A stretch of 64,000 nt of DNA from Talaromyces rugulosus (taxonomy: Eukaryota; Ascomycota; Eurotiomycetes; Eurotiales; Trichocomaceae). Under the pieces are notes generated by a model. The model saw nothing but the letters and a program-made list of their open reading frames with translations, was not told the DNA's origin and did no database searches. The translations under genes and the position numbers were made by a program. Shown piece after piece: positions 11,193 to 22,720 of this stretch. Location: contig NC_049564.1 of NCBI RefSeq assembly GCF_013368755.1, positions 194,001 to 258,000 on the forward strand. Reading direction: 5' to 3'. Positions within the stretch are counted from its first letter, which is position 1; each line of letters starts with the position of its first letter.

Positions 11193-11538
11193 CAACAGTC
11201 GCAGTCATAGTCATCACCAGCTGCTGCTGTCGCCGTCTGCATACCACCTTTCTCTCCCTGTCGCCTCTTTCTCCACTCCCTCATCGCAGCTATTGCCGCC
11301 TCTTTTCCCCGAACTCCCATCAAACCCGCCATATCACTATCTTGAAGCTCCTTCATATCCTTCCGAAGGCCACCTCCTGGCCGATGTCACTGCTGGCGGG
11401 GACTTCTCTCATGCTTTTTCGTTTCTATCATCAGATGATTTCTTGCAAGGTCTAGAAGAACACAGCTCTCTGCCGGTTCCACAAGACAATGTGTACTACA
11501 CAACTCGTCGGCCCAGTCGAGAGACGGAGAATCCCCTC

Positions 11539-11970
11539 ATGACCGCACCGGAATTATCAACACAAGCCCCTCCAGTGTCCAATTTGAACCAGTCGCATCC
11601 TTCAATCCTCCGTCATGACAATACGCCCGTCTCCTGTTCTTCCCTACCTGTCGCTTCCTTACCAGCCCCATCGCCATCGCCGTCCACGCAGTCCTCTAGC
11701 ATCGCATCTCGCAAACCTGCAAACTCGGACCTCAGCTCGCTCAAGCGCCCCCTAGCAGACGGCCAGTCACCTGTAGAAGACGAGGCAGTCGTCGAGAAAA
11801 GACAACGTAACACAATCGCCGCTAGGAAAGCTCGTCGCAAAAAGGATGACCGAATCATCACGCTAGAAACAGAGCTGGCCGCAGTTACGCGGGAACGTGA
11901 TGAGATGAAATTGTTAGTAGCCCGGCTTGAGGGTGAGAATGCAGCCTTGAAGAAAGTGGGTTGGGGATGA
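11539..11970 (+). CDS. bZIP transcription factor (C-terminal part certain, 5' end unresolved)
   Basis: The C-terminus is a clear basic-leucine-zipper. The basic region has the invariant N-x7-R spacing (RNTIAARKARRKK), followed by heptad-spaced hydrophobics (ITLETELAAV..., then LVARLEGENAALKK). It ends at TGA 11968-11970 with the zipper at the extreme C-terminus, as in Gcn4/CPC1-type factors. The start given here is the first in-frame ATG. However, the same frame stays open upstream to about 10900 and looks coding (Ser/Thr/Pro/Gln-rich, then ADVTAGGDFSHAFSFLSSDD, a possible activation domain) without any ATG. A spliced upstream exon is therefore likely, perhaps ending in the pyrimidine-rich run before 11092. 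An overlapping short ATG frame (11094-11192) could be an upstream ORF. The regulated pathway cannot be told. Confidence 0.72.
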   Translation: MTAPELSTQAPPVSNLNQSHPSILRHDNTPVSCSSLPVASLPAPSPSPSTQSSSIASRKPANSDLSSLKRPLADGQSPVEDEAVVEKRQRNTIAARKARRKKDDRIITLETELAAVTRERDEMKLLVARLEGENAALKKVGWG

Positions 11971-13358
11971 TATTCTTACTACTTTGTTCGCTATTCTTGA
12001 TGCGAGGCTTAATCCGCTATATCAGTCTAGCTAAATCCTTCATGACATATAAACCTTTTTTTTTGATATCATCGAATATGGAGAACTGTCCAATGCACCT
12101 ATCTCCTACTAGAGAAAATCTATGACAGGAATCGCCCAAGTAATGATAGAAACATTCGCAACTGAGCTACAACGAGAGTAGACCAACACAGTTGGATCTG
12201 GTCAGTTGACAATGTTTAACGACTAGTAGGTTCCAGCCCTAAATTTTTCTTACTGGAGCGAGTTCAACTTTTACTATGTAATAACTTTCTTTTCTTCATT
12301 CGAGTGACCGAATTAAACCGATGAGCCATCATGGAGAATTGCAGATATCACCCTGAAACTCCCGTTTTTTCCACGGCTGCTAGCAAAATCCTGAAACAGA
12401 TGGGCAGTGCAATATATATATATATATATTTTTCCCCTGATCAGGACTACCGTGAGGCTGTGTGGACGCTGATCCCAACGCGGAGTATCAACAATACAAC
12501 TGATGCTAGGGTGAAAAGAACTCGAATTGACAATAATTACTGCCCCATGTCTTCAACTGCTAGAAAGACATCGTACACTTGCAGTTGGGCTGTCGCTACC
12601 GCTCCCCATCTTCACCACCCAGCATCAATAGATTATGCTTTGCAAGTCCGACTTGAAGTCAAAACTGCTCATTTCAAAGACTTCTTCTGGGATCACCGTT
12701 CTAATCCTGGACCCACACTTACGGGGGCTTAGTACTTACTTCTGCTATGGCACTTCAATGGGTCCGTCCATGCTTCGAGATATTCTAAGCCTACCCGAAA
12801 ACGATAACCATCGTTCGAGTAGGATACATTGTAGGCTATGAATGTAGGATTTGGGGCCAGTATCCTCCACTTCTACATGTAAATCAGGATTACAGTTCTA
12901 TCATTCATAGGAAGGCGAATCTCGTTCAGTCGATAGAATATGAAACAAGCAACTACTGTGCTTATCCATGTCACATTTTTCATTCCGACGGGGGGGAACC
13001 GACGGAGGAAGATGGGTACACATTCAAGTTTGTGGGCGATCGAGATCCGCTATTGGAGGATATTTGACCTACAGACATGGCTAAAGTGAACAGGAAGGTG
13101 CGCTGATGCCGAGTCGGATGATCAGACAATTTCATGACTCAATTCCGAGGCCCAAAGCTAAGAAACGACAAAGTCAAGTTGATATTGACGAATTCGGATA
13201 TTATACTTGGCGTCATAGGCCACCTATCCTGGATCCACTGGCAGAATGAAAAGGTAGAAACATTTCTAAATTAGAGACATGCAGGTAACACAATTGATTA
13301 CATGTACTAGATAGTGAGAAATGTTACATCATACGCTTCGTACACCAATCCTACATAC
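11971..13358. other. Gene-poor stretch with small open frames
   Basis: An ATG frame at 12331-12732 (133 codons) has no recognisable domain and contains an (AT)n microsatellite at 12412-12429, so I do not call it a gene. Near 13000-13067 a short frame ending in GYTFKFVGDRDPLLEDI has protein-like composition and may be the tail of a lost gene. Confidence 0.4.
12412..12429. repeat. (AT)n microsatellite
   Basis: Nine AT units in a gene-poor stretch. Confidence 0.9.
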
Positions 13359-14366
13359 TCATTTTTCCAGGCCTACAACCTTTGTCACAGCAAGTGCATC
13401 CTAAACATAAACTCGCGTTAGCTATCCAACTTAAGAGATGAGTGGCCAAATTTTAGAGAGAAATTACTTACTTCGGCGTTCAGCAACGGATATCTGTGAC
13501 ACTCGGTCTCGTATATCAGGTTGGGATTCCCAAGCACATTATCCAAGTTCACTTTACCAGCCCCATATCCAGTTTTTTTGATATGATCAGCCAATGAATC
13601 AGCTTTAAGAGTACTAAGTGTCTCGGCCGTCTTCAATTTCTCCCGCTTCTCTGCGGTACTAGCTGTCACCCACTCAACATAATCCGGTGCTCCTGGTAGG
13701 ACCACGTTGTCTGCCACGATCGTCGACACGCCCGGCTTGAGCAGCCCCAGCTGCTCCGCCACCCACAAGTCTGGCACATAGCGCTTTTGCCAGTGATCGA
13801 TAAACAACAGATTTATCTGGCCATTCTCGAGCATGTCATCATGCACAAGTTTCGCCAAGGAGACATTGCAAGGTGCAATCAAGAACTGGACAAAATCTCC
13901 CAGCCCCGCCAATTCGACCAATAGGGATGACACTGCCGCAAAAACTGGATTAATTTCAAGGCTGAAATATTGCTTTCCACCACATTCACGAACAGCACTG
14001 CCGAACATGATCGCCGAGTAGCCTACGAAGGCGCCAACCTCTACCATCGTGGAGGGTTTCTGTTGGTGGATCAAGGAAACAACATGTCCCCCCTTATTAA
14101 TTCCCACGTTCATGAGGAACTTATAGTTATCGCTGTAGTCATCAATGGCCTCGATGACTTTAGCAGGGTTGCCGCGAATCGCCTCCAGATTTGGAAGGCT
14201 GAAAATGTAGTGAAGAAGGTCGGTGGCCCGGGTGTCCTATTTTAGTCAGACTTGAAAAACAGTCAAGGAGAATCTTGGTTCTAGAGTTGGATGTGGGTTG
14301 ATATGAAGAGACGTAACATACATCCTGGGCACTGTCTTCCCTCTGAGGTACGTCGATTTTGGCCAT
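13359..14366 (-). CDS. Catechol-type O-methyltransferase (methyltransferase family 3)
   Basis: Three exons: 14366-14322, 14236-13472 and 13400-13359, with introns of 85 and 71 bp, giving 283 aa. The last intron has a GTAAGT donor and a GCTAACG branch point. Ignoring it would produce a false C-terminus; splicing gives the usual short tail DALAVTKVVGLEK. SAM-binding motif I is MVEVGAFVGYSAIMFG. The Mg/acid motifs of catechol O-methyltransferase are visible: LLFIDHWQKRYVPDL (family consensus DHWK, here Gln followed by Lys) and IVADNVVLPGAPDY. The enzyme should move a methyl group from S-adenosylmethionine to a hydroxyl of a vicinal diol. It is probably cytosolic, with no signal or membrane segment. 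The Lys-to-Gln shift at the catalytic lysine position is worth noting. Confidence 0.88.
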
Positions 14367-15341
14367 TTTGTCGGTTAATTATACTTCAAATACCGAAACC
14401 TTACTTTTTTTGGTATTTTCGGTAGAAAAGAAGAGAATGCAAGTTTGCTTCTTTAAATATAAAATATGTTTTAATAAGATAATTCATCTCTCTCCATGAC
14501 CTGCGTTCTTTGCCCTTTTGAATCCAAACATCCGCGAGGCTTCGGAGATACCTTCCATTAACGGAACCCAAGCTATTCGGAGATAAACCCAAACATCGAC
14601 CGTTTAGTTAATTTCGTCCGTGACGATTCTAGCAGCAAACAGTGTTCCATCAAAGGCCCCGAGAAATATCGGTTTTAACAGTAGACAACTGTTAAATGAA
14701 TCGCGGTCGGAGTAGGGAAAGCTGTCACCGCCAAATTTGGCCGACCGAGACCGAGACCTTGCTCCGACGCTCGGTAAACCCATTCCTACAGGGTTTAAAC
14801 TTGCTGTCCTTTTTTTTGTATTCTGTACAGCCTTCAAGATTGCCGATCTTTGTGTTAGTCTGATTATGTGGTTTCAGCATGTGCAGGTTTTCGCTTGTCG
14901 ACCCCGATCAGGATAGTTCGTTCGAACTTGAAACACGATTGAGGCTTATACATTTGAGTTAGCTTAACCCAATCGACTCTATAAGTCAAATAGCCAATAA
15001 AAGTGATAATAGGCCAGCATACGGCCATGGGTTTTGAAATTGTGGGCTGCATTTATTTGAAAGTGGGCACAGCACTGCCTCGCTGGATTCGCCAAGACCA
15101 ACATTAGGGCATCTTGTTTATTGAGAGTGACCTATGATAGGGCATACGTCTGAAACACAAGCATATTGGCCTTGAAATGCCTGTTTTGTGGAAGTTTTAG
15201 TAAAAGAACAAATTGATTATTGCGTGTTTTCGGGACTTGTCCCGCTTTAAAGGCTTTCTTTTCGAAGAGTATATAGAACGTGGGCAAAACTCCAGTCTTA
15301 GCTGGCCATTGATTTATTTTGAAATCATCACCTTTGTTTCA
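14367..15341. other. Intergenic region
   Basis: No gene is supported. Short minus-strand frames lack any domain. The right end should contain the promoter of the ABC-A gene. Confidence 0.5.
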
Positions 15342-18300
15342 ATGGCAACGCCGTCCAATATACAGCGGATTTCCCGTCAAACATTAACCCTCATTCATAA
15401 AAATCTCCTTGTTGCGTGGAAGAAGCCGTTCTCTACCATAATACGGACGTTGGTTGTCCCGATTGCCCTAACTCTTATTTTCTGTTTCCTCAAGCACATA
15501 TCACCACCCAGTGTCAATATCGGCCCAGCAGGCTTCAGCAATGAAACAATTCCTATTCTCAGCCTTGGAGAAGCCGCCAAAACAGCATCATATACGCGAC
15601 TCGCGTTTGTCACAAATGGCATCGAAGACCCAGCGCTGGATCATCTTATCCAGGGCGTTATTTCAGGGCCGGGGATGAGTGTTATAGATACACAAACTGT
15701 CAATAACACCGCCGATCTTTTTGACGTATGCTCACAAACTATTCAAGGAGCTGGAAAATATTTCGCCGCCATCATCTTTACAAGTTTCAACGAGACCAAC
15801 GTCGACTACAGTATCGCTATTAGTGAAGATATCGCAACAAATTATCCCACTAATTACAATAATCAACAATCTCTGCTATCTCGGTATATGCTCCCCGTAC
15901 AGTGGGCTGTCAATTCGCAATTGGGAAACCTGTCTGATGACGCGAAACCGAGCGAGCGAATGTGGAGTGGATTCTTCAACGAGGATTCTTCCGAGACAAC
16001 TTCATACCTGGATTCTGCGAAGCAAGTGTTTTGGCTAGAGATCGTGCAAGTTTTTGTTGCGCCTCTCTTCATATGTATCTTCGTTGGTGCGGCATACCAC
16101 ATCAGCACACTCGTGACGTCGGAGAGACAGCTAGCAGAGCTCATGGCTGCTCAGCGGATAACTTCTACCCCTCGGATTTTGTCCACAATAATATCGTTTA
16201 TTGTCATGTACAGTCCCGGTCTCATTATTTGTTCGGTCCTTACTACCGAAATTCTCTTTTCACATGCGTCTGGTGGCCTCTTTTTTATTTTGACGGTCTT
16301 CTGTGGCTGTTCTGTTATCATTTTCTCTCACTTTATTGCTTCCTTTTTCCAAAAGCCATCTATTGCAGGGATGACATGCTCCATCTTAGTCGTTTGCCTC
16401 GCTTTGATAACACTCGCTACAACTCTTCAGGAATACCCCAGCCCGACGCAGATCCGAGGCCTTGCTCTGCTTTTCCCTCCTCCTGGGCTACTCTCATTAG
16501 GGAGACATCCGGGAGTGAAATATCCTAGTCCCTCCCTTCTGACCAGCAAACAAATGACACATATACGCAAACCATTTCCCAACCACTTTTGATCGTCTTC
16601 TTCGCGTTCCAAATAATCTTTTATTTGACCGGAACATTCCTCGTAGAGAGGTTTATGTGGGGCGTCAGGCGTAAGTACACGATCCTGAGCCCATCTGAGA
16701 AGATAGCATTGCGCGTGACGAAGTTGTCAAAAACTTATTCTCTGCGACAAAAGTGGTACTGGCCATTTTTTCGACGCATAGCAGCAAGCCCGGCTGTGAA
16801 TAATGTAGATCTCGAGGTCGACGAGGGTGCCATTACGTTTCTTCTCGGCCCAAATGGCGGAGGCAAGACGTCTCTTCTCAAATGCGTCACTGGTATGGTT
16901 TCCGTAGACCATGGTTCTGAGATCGCATTGAAAGCGGAAAATGCCACCTTTGGGATCTGCCCGCAAAACAACGCGAGTCTCAAGTGCTTCTCCTCGCCCA
17001 TTAATCCAATGAAATCGTTGATACTGACACGGGGCTTTGTCTAGATATTCTGGGACGCTCTCACCGTCAGAGAGCATGTTCAAATATGGCGAATACTCCG
17101 CATTGCAGCCTCGGGAACCCAGTTAATCAATGACGCGGACGTAATATCCGAATGTGACCTAAACGACAAGATCGGTGCAGCAGCAAAAACACTCAGTGGT
17201 GGGCAGAAGAGGAAGCTTCAGTTAGCCATGGCATTTGCGGGGGGATCAAAAATGGTTTGCATCGATGAGGCTTCCAGTGGGCTGGTAAGCGATCTGTTGA
17301 AGGTGCCCTGATAGAACCATAAGGCTCATAATTTGTTGCTGGATGCAGGACCCATTATCGCGACGCAATATCTGGGACATCATTCAGAAAGGAAGAAGCA
17401 GACGCACGACCCTGATCACAACGCATTTCTTGGACGAGGTAGGCACTTCTCCCCCTTGCTACTTCCATGTCCATATAGCCACTACAAAATGCTAATTGAA
17501 ACCGCTTAAGGCTGATGTTCTCGCCGATCACATCGTTGTTCTCTACCGCGGACACCTTGTTTGCCAAGGGTCTAGCACAGCCCTGAAAGATCAACACGGT
17601 GATGGCTATCGCGTGGCTTCTATCAATTCCCTGCAAGAAGGAAATACTCTTGGTTGGAAATTCGACACCTCTGTCGAGGCCACCCACAAAGTCATTGAAC
17701 TGGAAAGCGCAAACGAAGTATGCGATGTGATTTATCCCACACTCGAACAAGTCTTTCTCAAAGTGACATCTGACTCCAATTCGGCGAGACACATCGGTGG
17801 CGACGGTTTGATAGGAGACGAAGAGGCACAAACAGCAATCAATAATAAGTCTGACTTTTTGGAGGAAGAGATCGAGGGTTCTTCAGAACTCAATCTCGAC
17901 GTCGCAAAATCTATTGGAATGATAAGGCAAGTTTGGGTATTGTTTCGGAAAAGGTACATGCTTCTTCGATCGAGTTGGTTTGCCTATCTTGTGAACCTCG
18001 CTATCCCCATCGTAGTTGCGGCAATTCTGTTCAAGTATATTCAAGATTGGACTACTTTAGACACTTGTGATATGCAGCGAGATGCACTTCTCAGCGGAGC
18101 GCCGCTCGCTAGGATTCCTAGTTATAGGAGTTTAGCAGGAGATTAAGTCGCAGCACTCGGACCAAGCTCCTCTTTCATGGGTACCACATAGGATGAACTA
18201 TTGAGAGAAAGTGTGTATGTGTTACTCCTTCGCCCAAATTCCCTTTCAAACCCCTTTTTTTGTCACCACTGCTAATATACATTCTCAAGGTCTGCCATTC

Positions 18301-20718
18301 TAACAAATAATGGCGGGGGAAGCAAGGCACTATCCGCACCATTAATACTCAATAAAACTGTCAAAGTCGCCGATGAAAATGGGATGGTCAGCGCAATCAA
18401 AGATAGCCAAGGATACATTGGATTTGGCCTCTGGTCTCCAAAGCCGGAAAAAAACACCTTCCTCCATACAGCCAGTCCATATATGCTTGGTATATCTTTC
18501 ATTTTTACTACACTCCTTCCGTATTGTATTGAGGGGGGTATGAAACTAACAAGCCTCTTTGCATTGGTTAGGTATTGGAATCAAGCGTTTGACTATGTAA
18601 CAAATCGCATGAGTAACATGACAACAACAAGGGGCCTTGCGAAAAAAGTTACTACCACGGCGAAAACTTTGAGTCATGTATCGGTAAATCATAACTGGAA
18701 GACTCTTCCCTTTCAGATGCTAGTTATTATTGCATTTGTAGCCGCGGTGTCTATAGCAGTCATCTATCCGAGTATGTTTTCTTCTTACCTGAATGCTTTA
18801 CTCACAGGTCAGACTAACGCAAGATCAGCTTATGAAAGAAAGTCGAATGTAAGAGCTCTCCATTACAGCAATGGTGTATCGCCTTCTTCCTTGTGGTTGG
18901 CATATTTACTATTTGACCTGCAATTCATCCTCATCGAAGGTGTGTGCGAAACGATATTAACTTTCAATTTTAATTCACTATGCTGACTTCTTGAAAAGCG
19001 CTCGTGGTCTGGGGCTTATTATTTTCCGGCTCCAACGGATCTTGAATTGCATATGCACCATCACATTTGTTTGGTACCTTCATCCTCTTCGGCATAGCTT
19101 CGTATCTCGGCACATATCTTGTTTCTATTCTTTTCAGTCGGGGGACCTTTGGCATCGCATGTGGGGTCCACGTGGCTCTTACTTTAATTTACCTAGCTGC
19201 ATATGTCATGAATCAGTACCTTGGGCCTAACTATTCCAGACAAGATGGTAGGTTTTGACTTGTGTTTCCCAAGTTTTTATCTCCGCATGAACTAACAATG
19301 CCGGTCTTTCTCAAGTTTATACATCTCTTCAAAATGGACTTGGATTAATATCTCCAGGTGCAAACTTGGCTCGTGCCATGTGGCTTTCGATGAACACCTT
19401 TGACAGCTTATGCGGGAAATTCGGTATTGACGATGTCTCGAACCCAACAGCGTATTCACGCTATGGCGGTGTATACTTCAACCTCGTTCTTCAAATACTT
19501 TTTCTCTCATGTTGCATCGGAATATACGAATATGGCAGCGCCCAATGGCTCCGTCGAAGGATTCCAACATTGCGCCATTCAGGGAATATCCCACTGTATA
19601 CGAGCAAACCGATTTCCACTCAAGATGACGAAATACCATTAACAAATTTAGTTGCCAGGCGCCGATCCTCTGAAATAAGAACCACGGTGGATTCCCAAAG
19701 AAATTCCATCCTACAAATTTCTCATGCTACAAAATACTTTGGAAAGTCTACAGCTTCACAGGATATCTCATTTGACGTGCGTGAGAACGAAACGATGGCA
19801 TTACTTGGAGGAAACGGCGCAGGAAAAACTACTCTTTTCAACATGATTCGTGGCGAATTGCGCCCAGATGAAGGCGACATTCGTGTGAGCGGTATATCCG
19901 TCATGGATCAACCTCGAAAGGCGCGCGTACACATTGGTGTATGTCCTCAGGACGACGCAGTCGATAATATGACTGTTCGACAAACTCTCGAGTTCTACGG
20001 GTCAGTGAAAGGACTTAAAAACGTACACGAAAATGTCAAACAAGTCATGAATGCACTTAAGATCACTCGATTTGAGCACCATGCCCACAAGGGGCTCAGC
20101 GGTGGTACCAAACGGAAACTAACCGTTGCAATTGCATTGCTGGGTAATCCGCGGCTCTTGCTTCTTGATGAACCATCGACAGGGCAGGATGCAGGGGCCA
20201 AGCGCCTACTTTGGCGGGCCTTGAAGCGGGTGAGCAAAGACCGTGCTATACTACTCACAACCCACAGTATGGAAGAGGCAGAAGCTCTTACAAGTAAAGC
20301 CGTTATAGTGTCAACGCGCATGCTAGCTATAGGGTCCCTCTTATCCTTACAAGAATTACATGGTGGATTATTCAAAATCCATGCGGTCAGATCAGAAAGC
20401 GCTATTAAGTCTGTGGCAGAAACGCAAGCCCGATTCACTCTAGGACAACGGGGTATAGAAGTTCAAAACTACTGGGACTCCAATGGCCTAGTTCAGTTTA
20501 ATGTTGTGTACGACAGAACAACACTAGGAAGGATCATGGTGGCTTTGGAGCGGTTGGTTGGCCACAGTGACATAATCAGTGGTCTCAGAACAGACAGCTC
20601 TCACCGAGAAAATGAGGCCATTTTTACAGCATACAACATAACAGGTCCCACTATGGAGGAGGTATTCATGAATGTCGTCAGCAGTGCGAGGGGAAACGGC
20701 CAGAGCGATTCAGTGTAA
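15342..20718 (+). pseudogene. Full-length ABC-A (ABCA1-like) transporter, inactivated
   Basis: Both halves of an ABC-A transporter can be followed. TM half 1 is at 15342-16660 with NBD1 at about 16700-17760; TM half 2 is at about 17920-19560 with NBD2 at 19700-20718. NBD1 has GPNGGGKTS, LSGGQKRKL and IDEASSGLDP; NBD2 has GGNGAGKTT, LSGGTKRKL and LLLLDEPSTGQD. Introns: 16973-17044 (GC-AG), 17285-17348, 17439-17510, 18215-18289, 18521-18571 (in-frame length), 18940-18998 and 19248-19315. The splice phases all agree with one another. Inside exons the frame is nevertheless broken: an indel near 16480-16500 after LLFPPPG, then TAG 16526-16528, TAA 18144-18146, TAG 18189-18191 and TGA 19043-19045. 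Each stop is one transition from CAA/CAG or TGG/CGA. NBD2 and the last exons are intact, so loss seems recent. The family exports lipids or drugs; the substrate here is unknown. Confidence 0.85.
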
Positions 20719-21355
20719 ATCCGATTCCGCATATGTCAAATCGATGAAACTATAAGCTTGAATTTTTTTTCCCACAATTATCCAGAATTGATTCTTATAC
20801 TTCGATATTTGTTCAAGATATTATTTCTACTAATATCTGTCCATTGCTACGTCAAGCCTCGAGTAGCTAGCTACATTCTACCGCGGCCCCGCTACACACC
20901 TAGACTAAAAAAGTGTTATTATTTATTTGTATCACCGTCAGCAGGTGTTCAGATTTGTTCTTGTCATCCGACCATCCAGTCGATCGAGATTTCGAGAACT
21001 GCGCGAGAGCTTCACCGCTATCTGCACTGCAGCCAAGGCTGCAGAGATTTACGCCAATTATACGGCTGATATTTTTCCGCCATGGAGACAATATGGGTTT
21101 CCTGTCCGTAAAACATCGTCGGTGAATGGAGGGTTTGACATCATGTGGTCTTCAGGTGGACCTATTCATTGGGTTTCATGTTACACGACTTGGCAGTTTG
21201 CTGGGAGGCAAGGCACCATGAAATCTGAGCGTTCTAGACCGACTCATTGAAAACCTCATGAGTGAACAGCTTCTTGCTTCACAAGGAATTGTTGAAACGA
21301 AACCTTTTCTTAGCAAAAATATTCAAAATCACCGTAAAAAAACGGATTTTCCGCC
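20719..21355. other. Intergenic region
   Basis: A plus-strand frame at 20927-21250 reads protein-like in its second half but has no family I know and only a non-ATG start. The right end carries the promoter of the glutamine-synthetase-like gene. Confidence 0.4.
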
Positions 21356-22720
21356 ATGAAATCTGACGATAGCTCCTTCGCACTTTGGCACCAGTTTCTC
21401 TCACAACATGAAGGAGTCGAGTTTGTATGGCTTCAGTATATGGGCCTGAATGGAAATATCCTAGGTCGCGCGATACCTGTTCCTCGATTTACCAAGCTAC
21501 TCGAAATCAACAAACCAGTTTCACTCACTCGGGCAGTGTTTTATCTTCTTCCCCATGATCACCTTGCCGAAGGAGGCGAGCCTGTGGGAGCGTTCGGATT
21601 AAAGCCAGACTTGTCGACCATTCATCTTTGGACCGGAGCTACCAACCGGGCTGTCATCACATCATATGGCGTTCAAAGCGAAGATGGAACCACGCCTATC
21701 GCGGAGTGCCCGCGTTCAGCTCTAGTGAGACTGTCTAAAGTGTTGACGAAAGAAACCGATTTTTATCCTCTTATTGGCTTTGAAATCGAAGTCGTCTTTA
21801 TGCAGAGAGCAAAGGATATCAAAGGAAAAGTGGTGGCCTATGAGACTATAAACGAGAACCACTCATTTCAAAGTATGACAACCGATGACAATTCGTACAT
21901 GGAACTCGTAGAAGACGTCGCAAGATCTTTACTAGCGGCAGGGATCGAAATTGAACAATTTCACGCTGAAGCAGCACCCGGACAATGGGAATTTGTGCTA
22001 CCACCCAATCATCCAGTCGAGGCTGTTGATACACTAATAAGAGCCCGAACTATCATTTCTTTGGTTGCTGAAAAACATGACCACCGCGCAACTCTCCATC
22101 CTCGACCATCAGAAATGCATGCTGGTAGTGGAGCACATGTGCATATCTCGCTAAACGAAAAAGCTCCGTTGAAGAATGACAGACACGAGTTCAATGGCAG
22201 CCACGAGTCTTTCTTTGCTGGAATCATGATTCATCTGCCCGCTATATTAGCATTTACTCTCGCACAGCCGGAAAGCTATCGCCGCGTGATGAGCGGAATT
22301 TGGAGTGGCGGCGAATACGCAGCATGGGGGTGGGAAAATAAAGAAACGGCTTTGCGGCGTGTTGAAAACAATAGATTTGAAATCAAACTAATGGATGGGC
22401 TTGCCAATCCTTATTTGGCGCTAAGTGCAATGTTTGCAGCTGGTATTGATGGTTTACGAAATGGTCTTCCCCTTGTTGGTGGGCCATGCAGAAGGGCCGC
22501 GAATTTGCTATCACCACAAGAAAGAAAGGAACTTGGCATCCATGCACTTCCAAAGACGCTTTCGCAAAGTCTGTCAGCTTTGGAAGCCGATACGGTACTA
22601 TGTGGGCTCATTAGTCAGGAGCTGATTGAGCCTTACTTTGCGGTTAAAAGGGGAGAACTCGAACAGACCAAGCAATGGACTGAAACAGAGAGGAGAAATT
22701 ACTTAATATCCAGATATTAG
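21356..22720 (+). CDS. Glutamine-synthetase-like (FluG C-terminal / gamma-glutamyl ligase) protein
   Basis: Single exon of 454 aa. The N-terminal beta-grasp part (EFVWLQYMGLNGNILGRAIP) is followed by the GS catalytic fold. GFEIEVVF carries the first metal Glu, EQFHAEAAPGQWEFVL carries further metal and ammonia-site Glu residues, AGSGAHVHISL is the ATP/metal His loop, and NRFEIKLMDGLANPYLALSA is the Arg/Glu segment near the C-terminus. The length and layout match fungal FluG-type and polyamine or amine gamma-glutamyl ligases rather than the primary type-II glutamine synthetase (about 350 aa). It lacks the amidohydrolase half of FluG. The likely reaction is ATP-dependent joining of glutamate to an amine. 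The frame is fully intact, in contrast to the broken transporter just upstream on the same strand. Confidence 0.85.
   Translation: MKSDDSSFALWHQFLSQHEGVEFVWLQYMGLNGNILGRAIPVPRFTKLLEINKPVSLTRAVFYLLPHDHLAEGGEPVGAFGLKPDLSTIHLWTGATNRAVITSYGVQSEDGTTPIAECPRSALVRLSKVLTKETDFYPLIGFEIEVVFMQRAKDIKGKVVAYETINENHSFQSMTTDDNSYMELVEDVARSLLAAGIEIEQFHAEAAPGQWEFVLPPNHPVEAVDTLIRARTIISLVAEKHDHRATLHPRPSEMHAGSGAHVHISLNEKAPLKNDRHEFNGSHESFFAGIMIHLPAILAFTLAQPESYRRVMSGIWSGGEYAAWGWENKETALRRVENNRFEIKLMDGLANPYLALSAMFAAGIDGLRNGLPLVGGPCRRAANLLSPQERKELGIHALPKTLSQSLSALEADTVLCGLISQELIEPYFAVKRGELEQTKQWTETERRNYLISRY

Noticed and set aside
12331..12732. 133-codon ATG frame
   Set aside because: No domain, includes an (AT)n microsatellite translated as repeated Ile-Tyr, and lies in gene-poor DNA.
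13401..13471. Alternative C-terminus of the O-methyltransferase reading through to TAA at 13418
   Set aside because: A GTAAGT donor, GCTAACG branch point and TTTAG acceptor show an intron; the spliced tail matches the family better.
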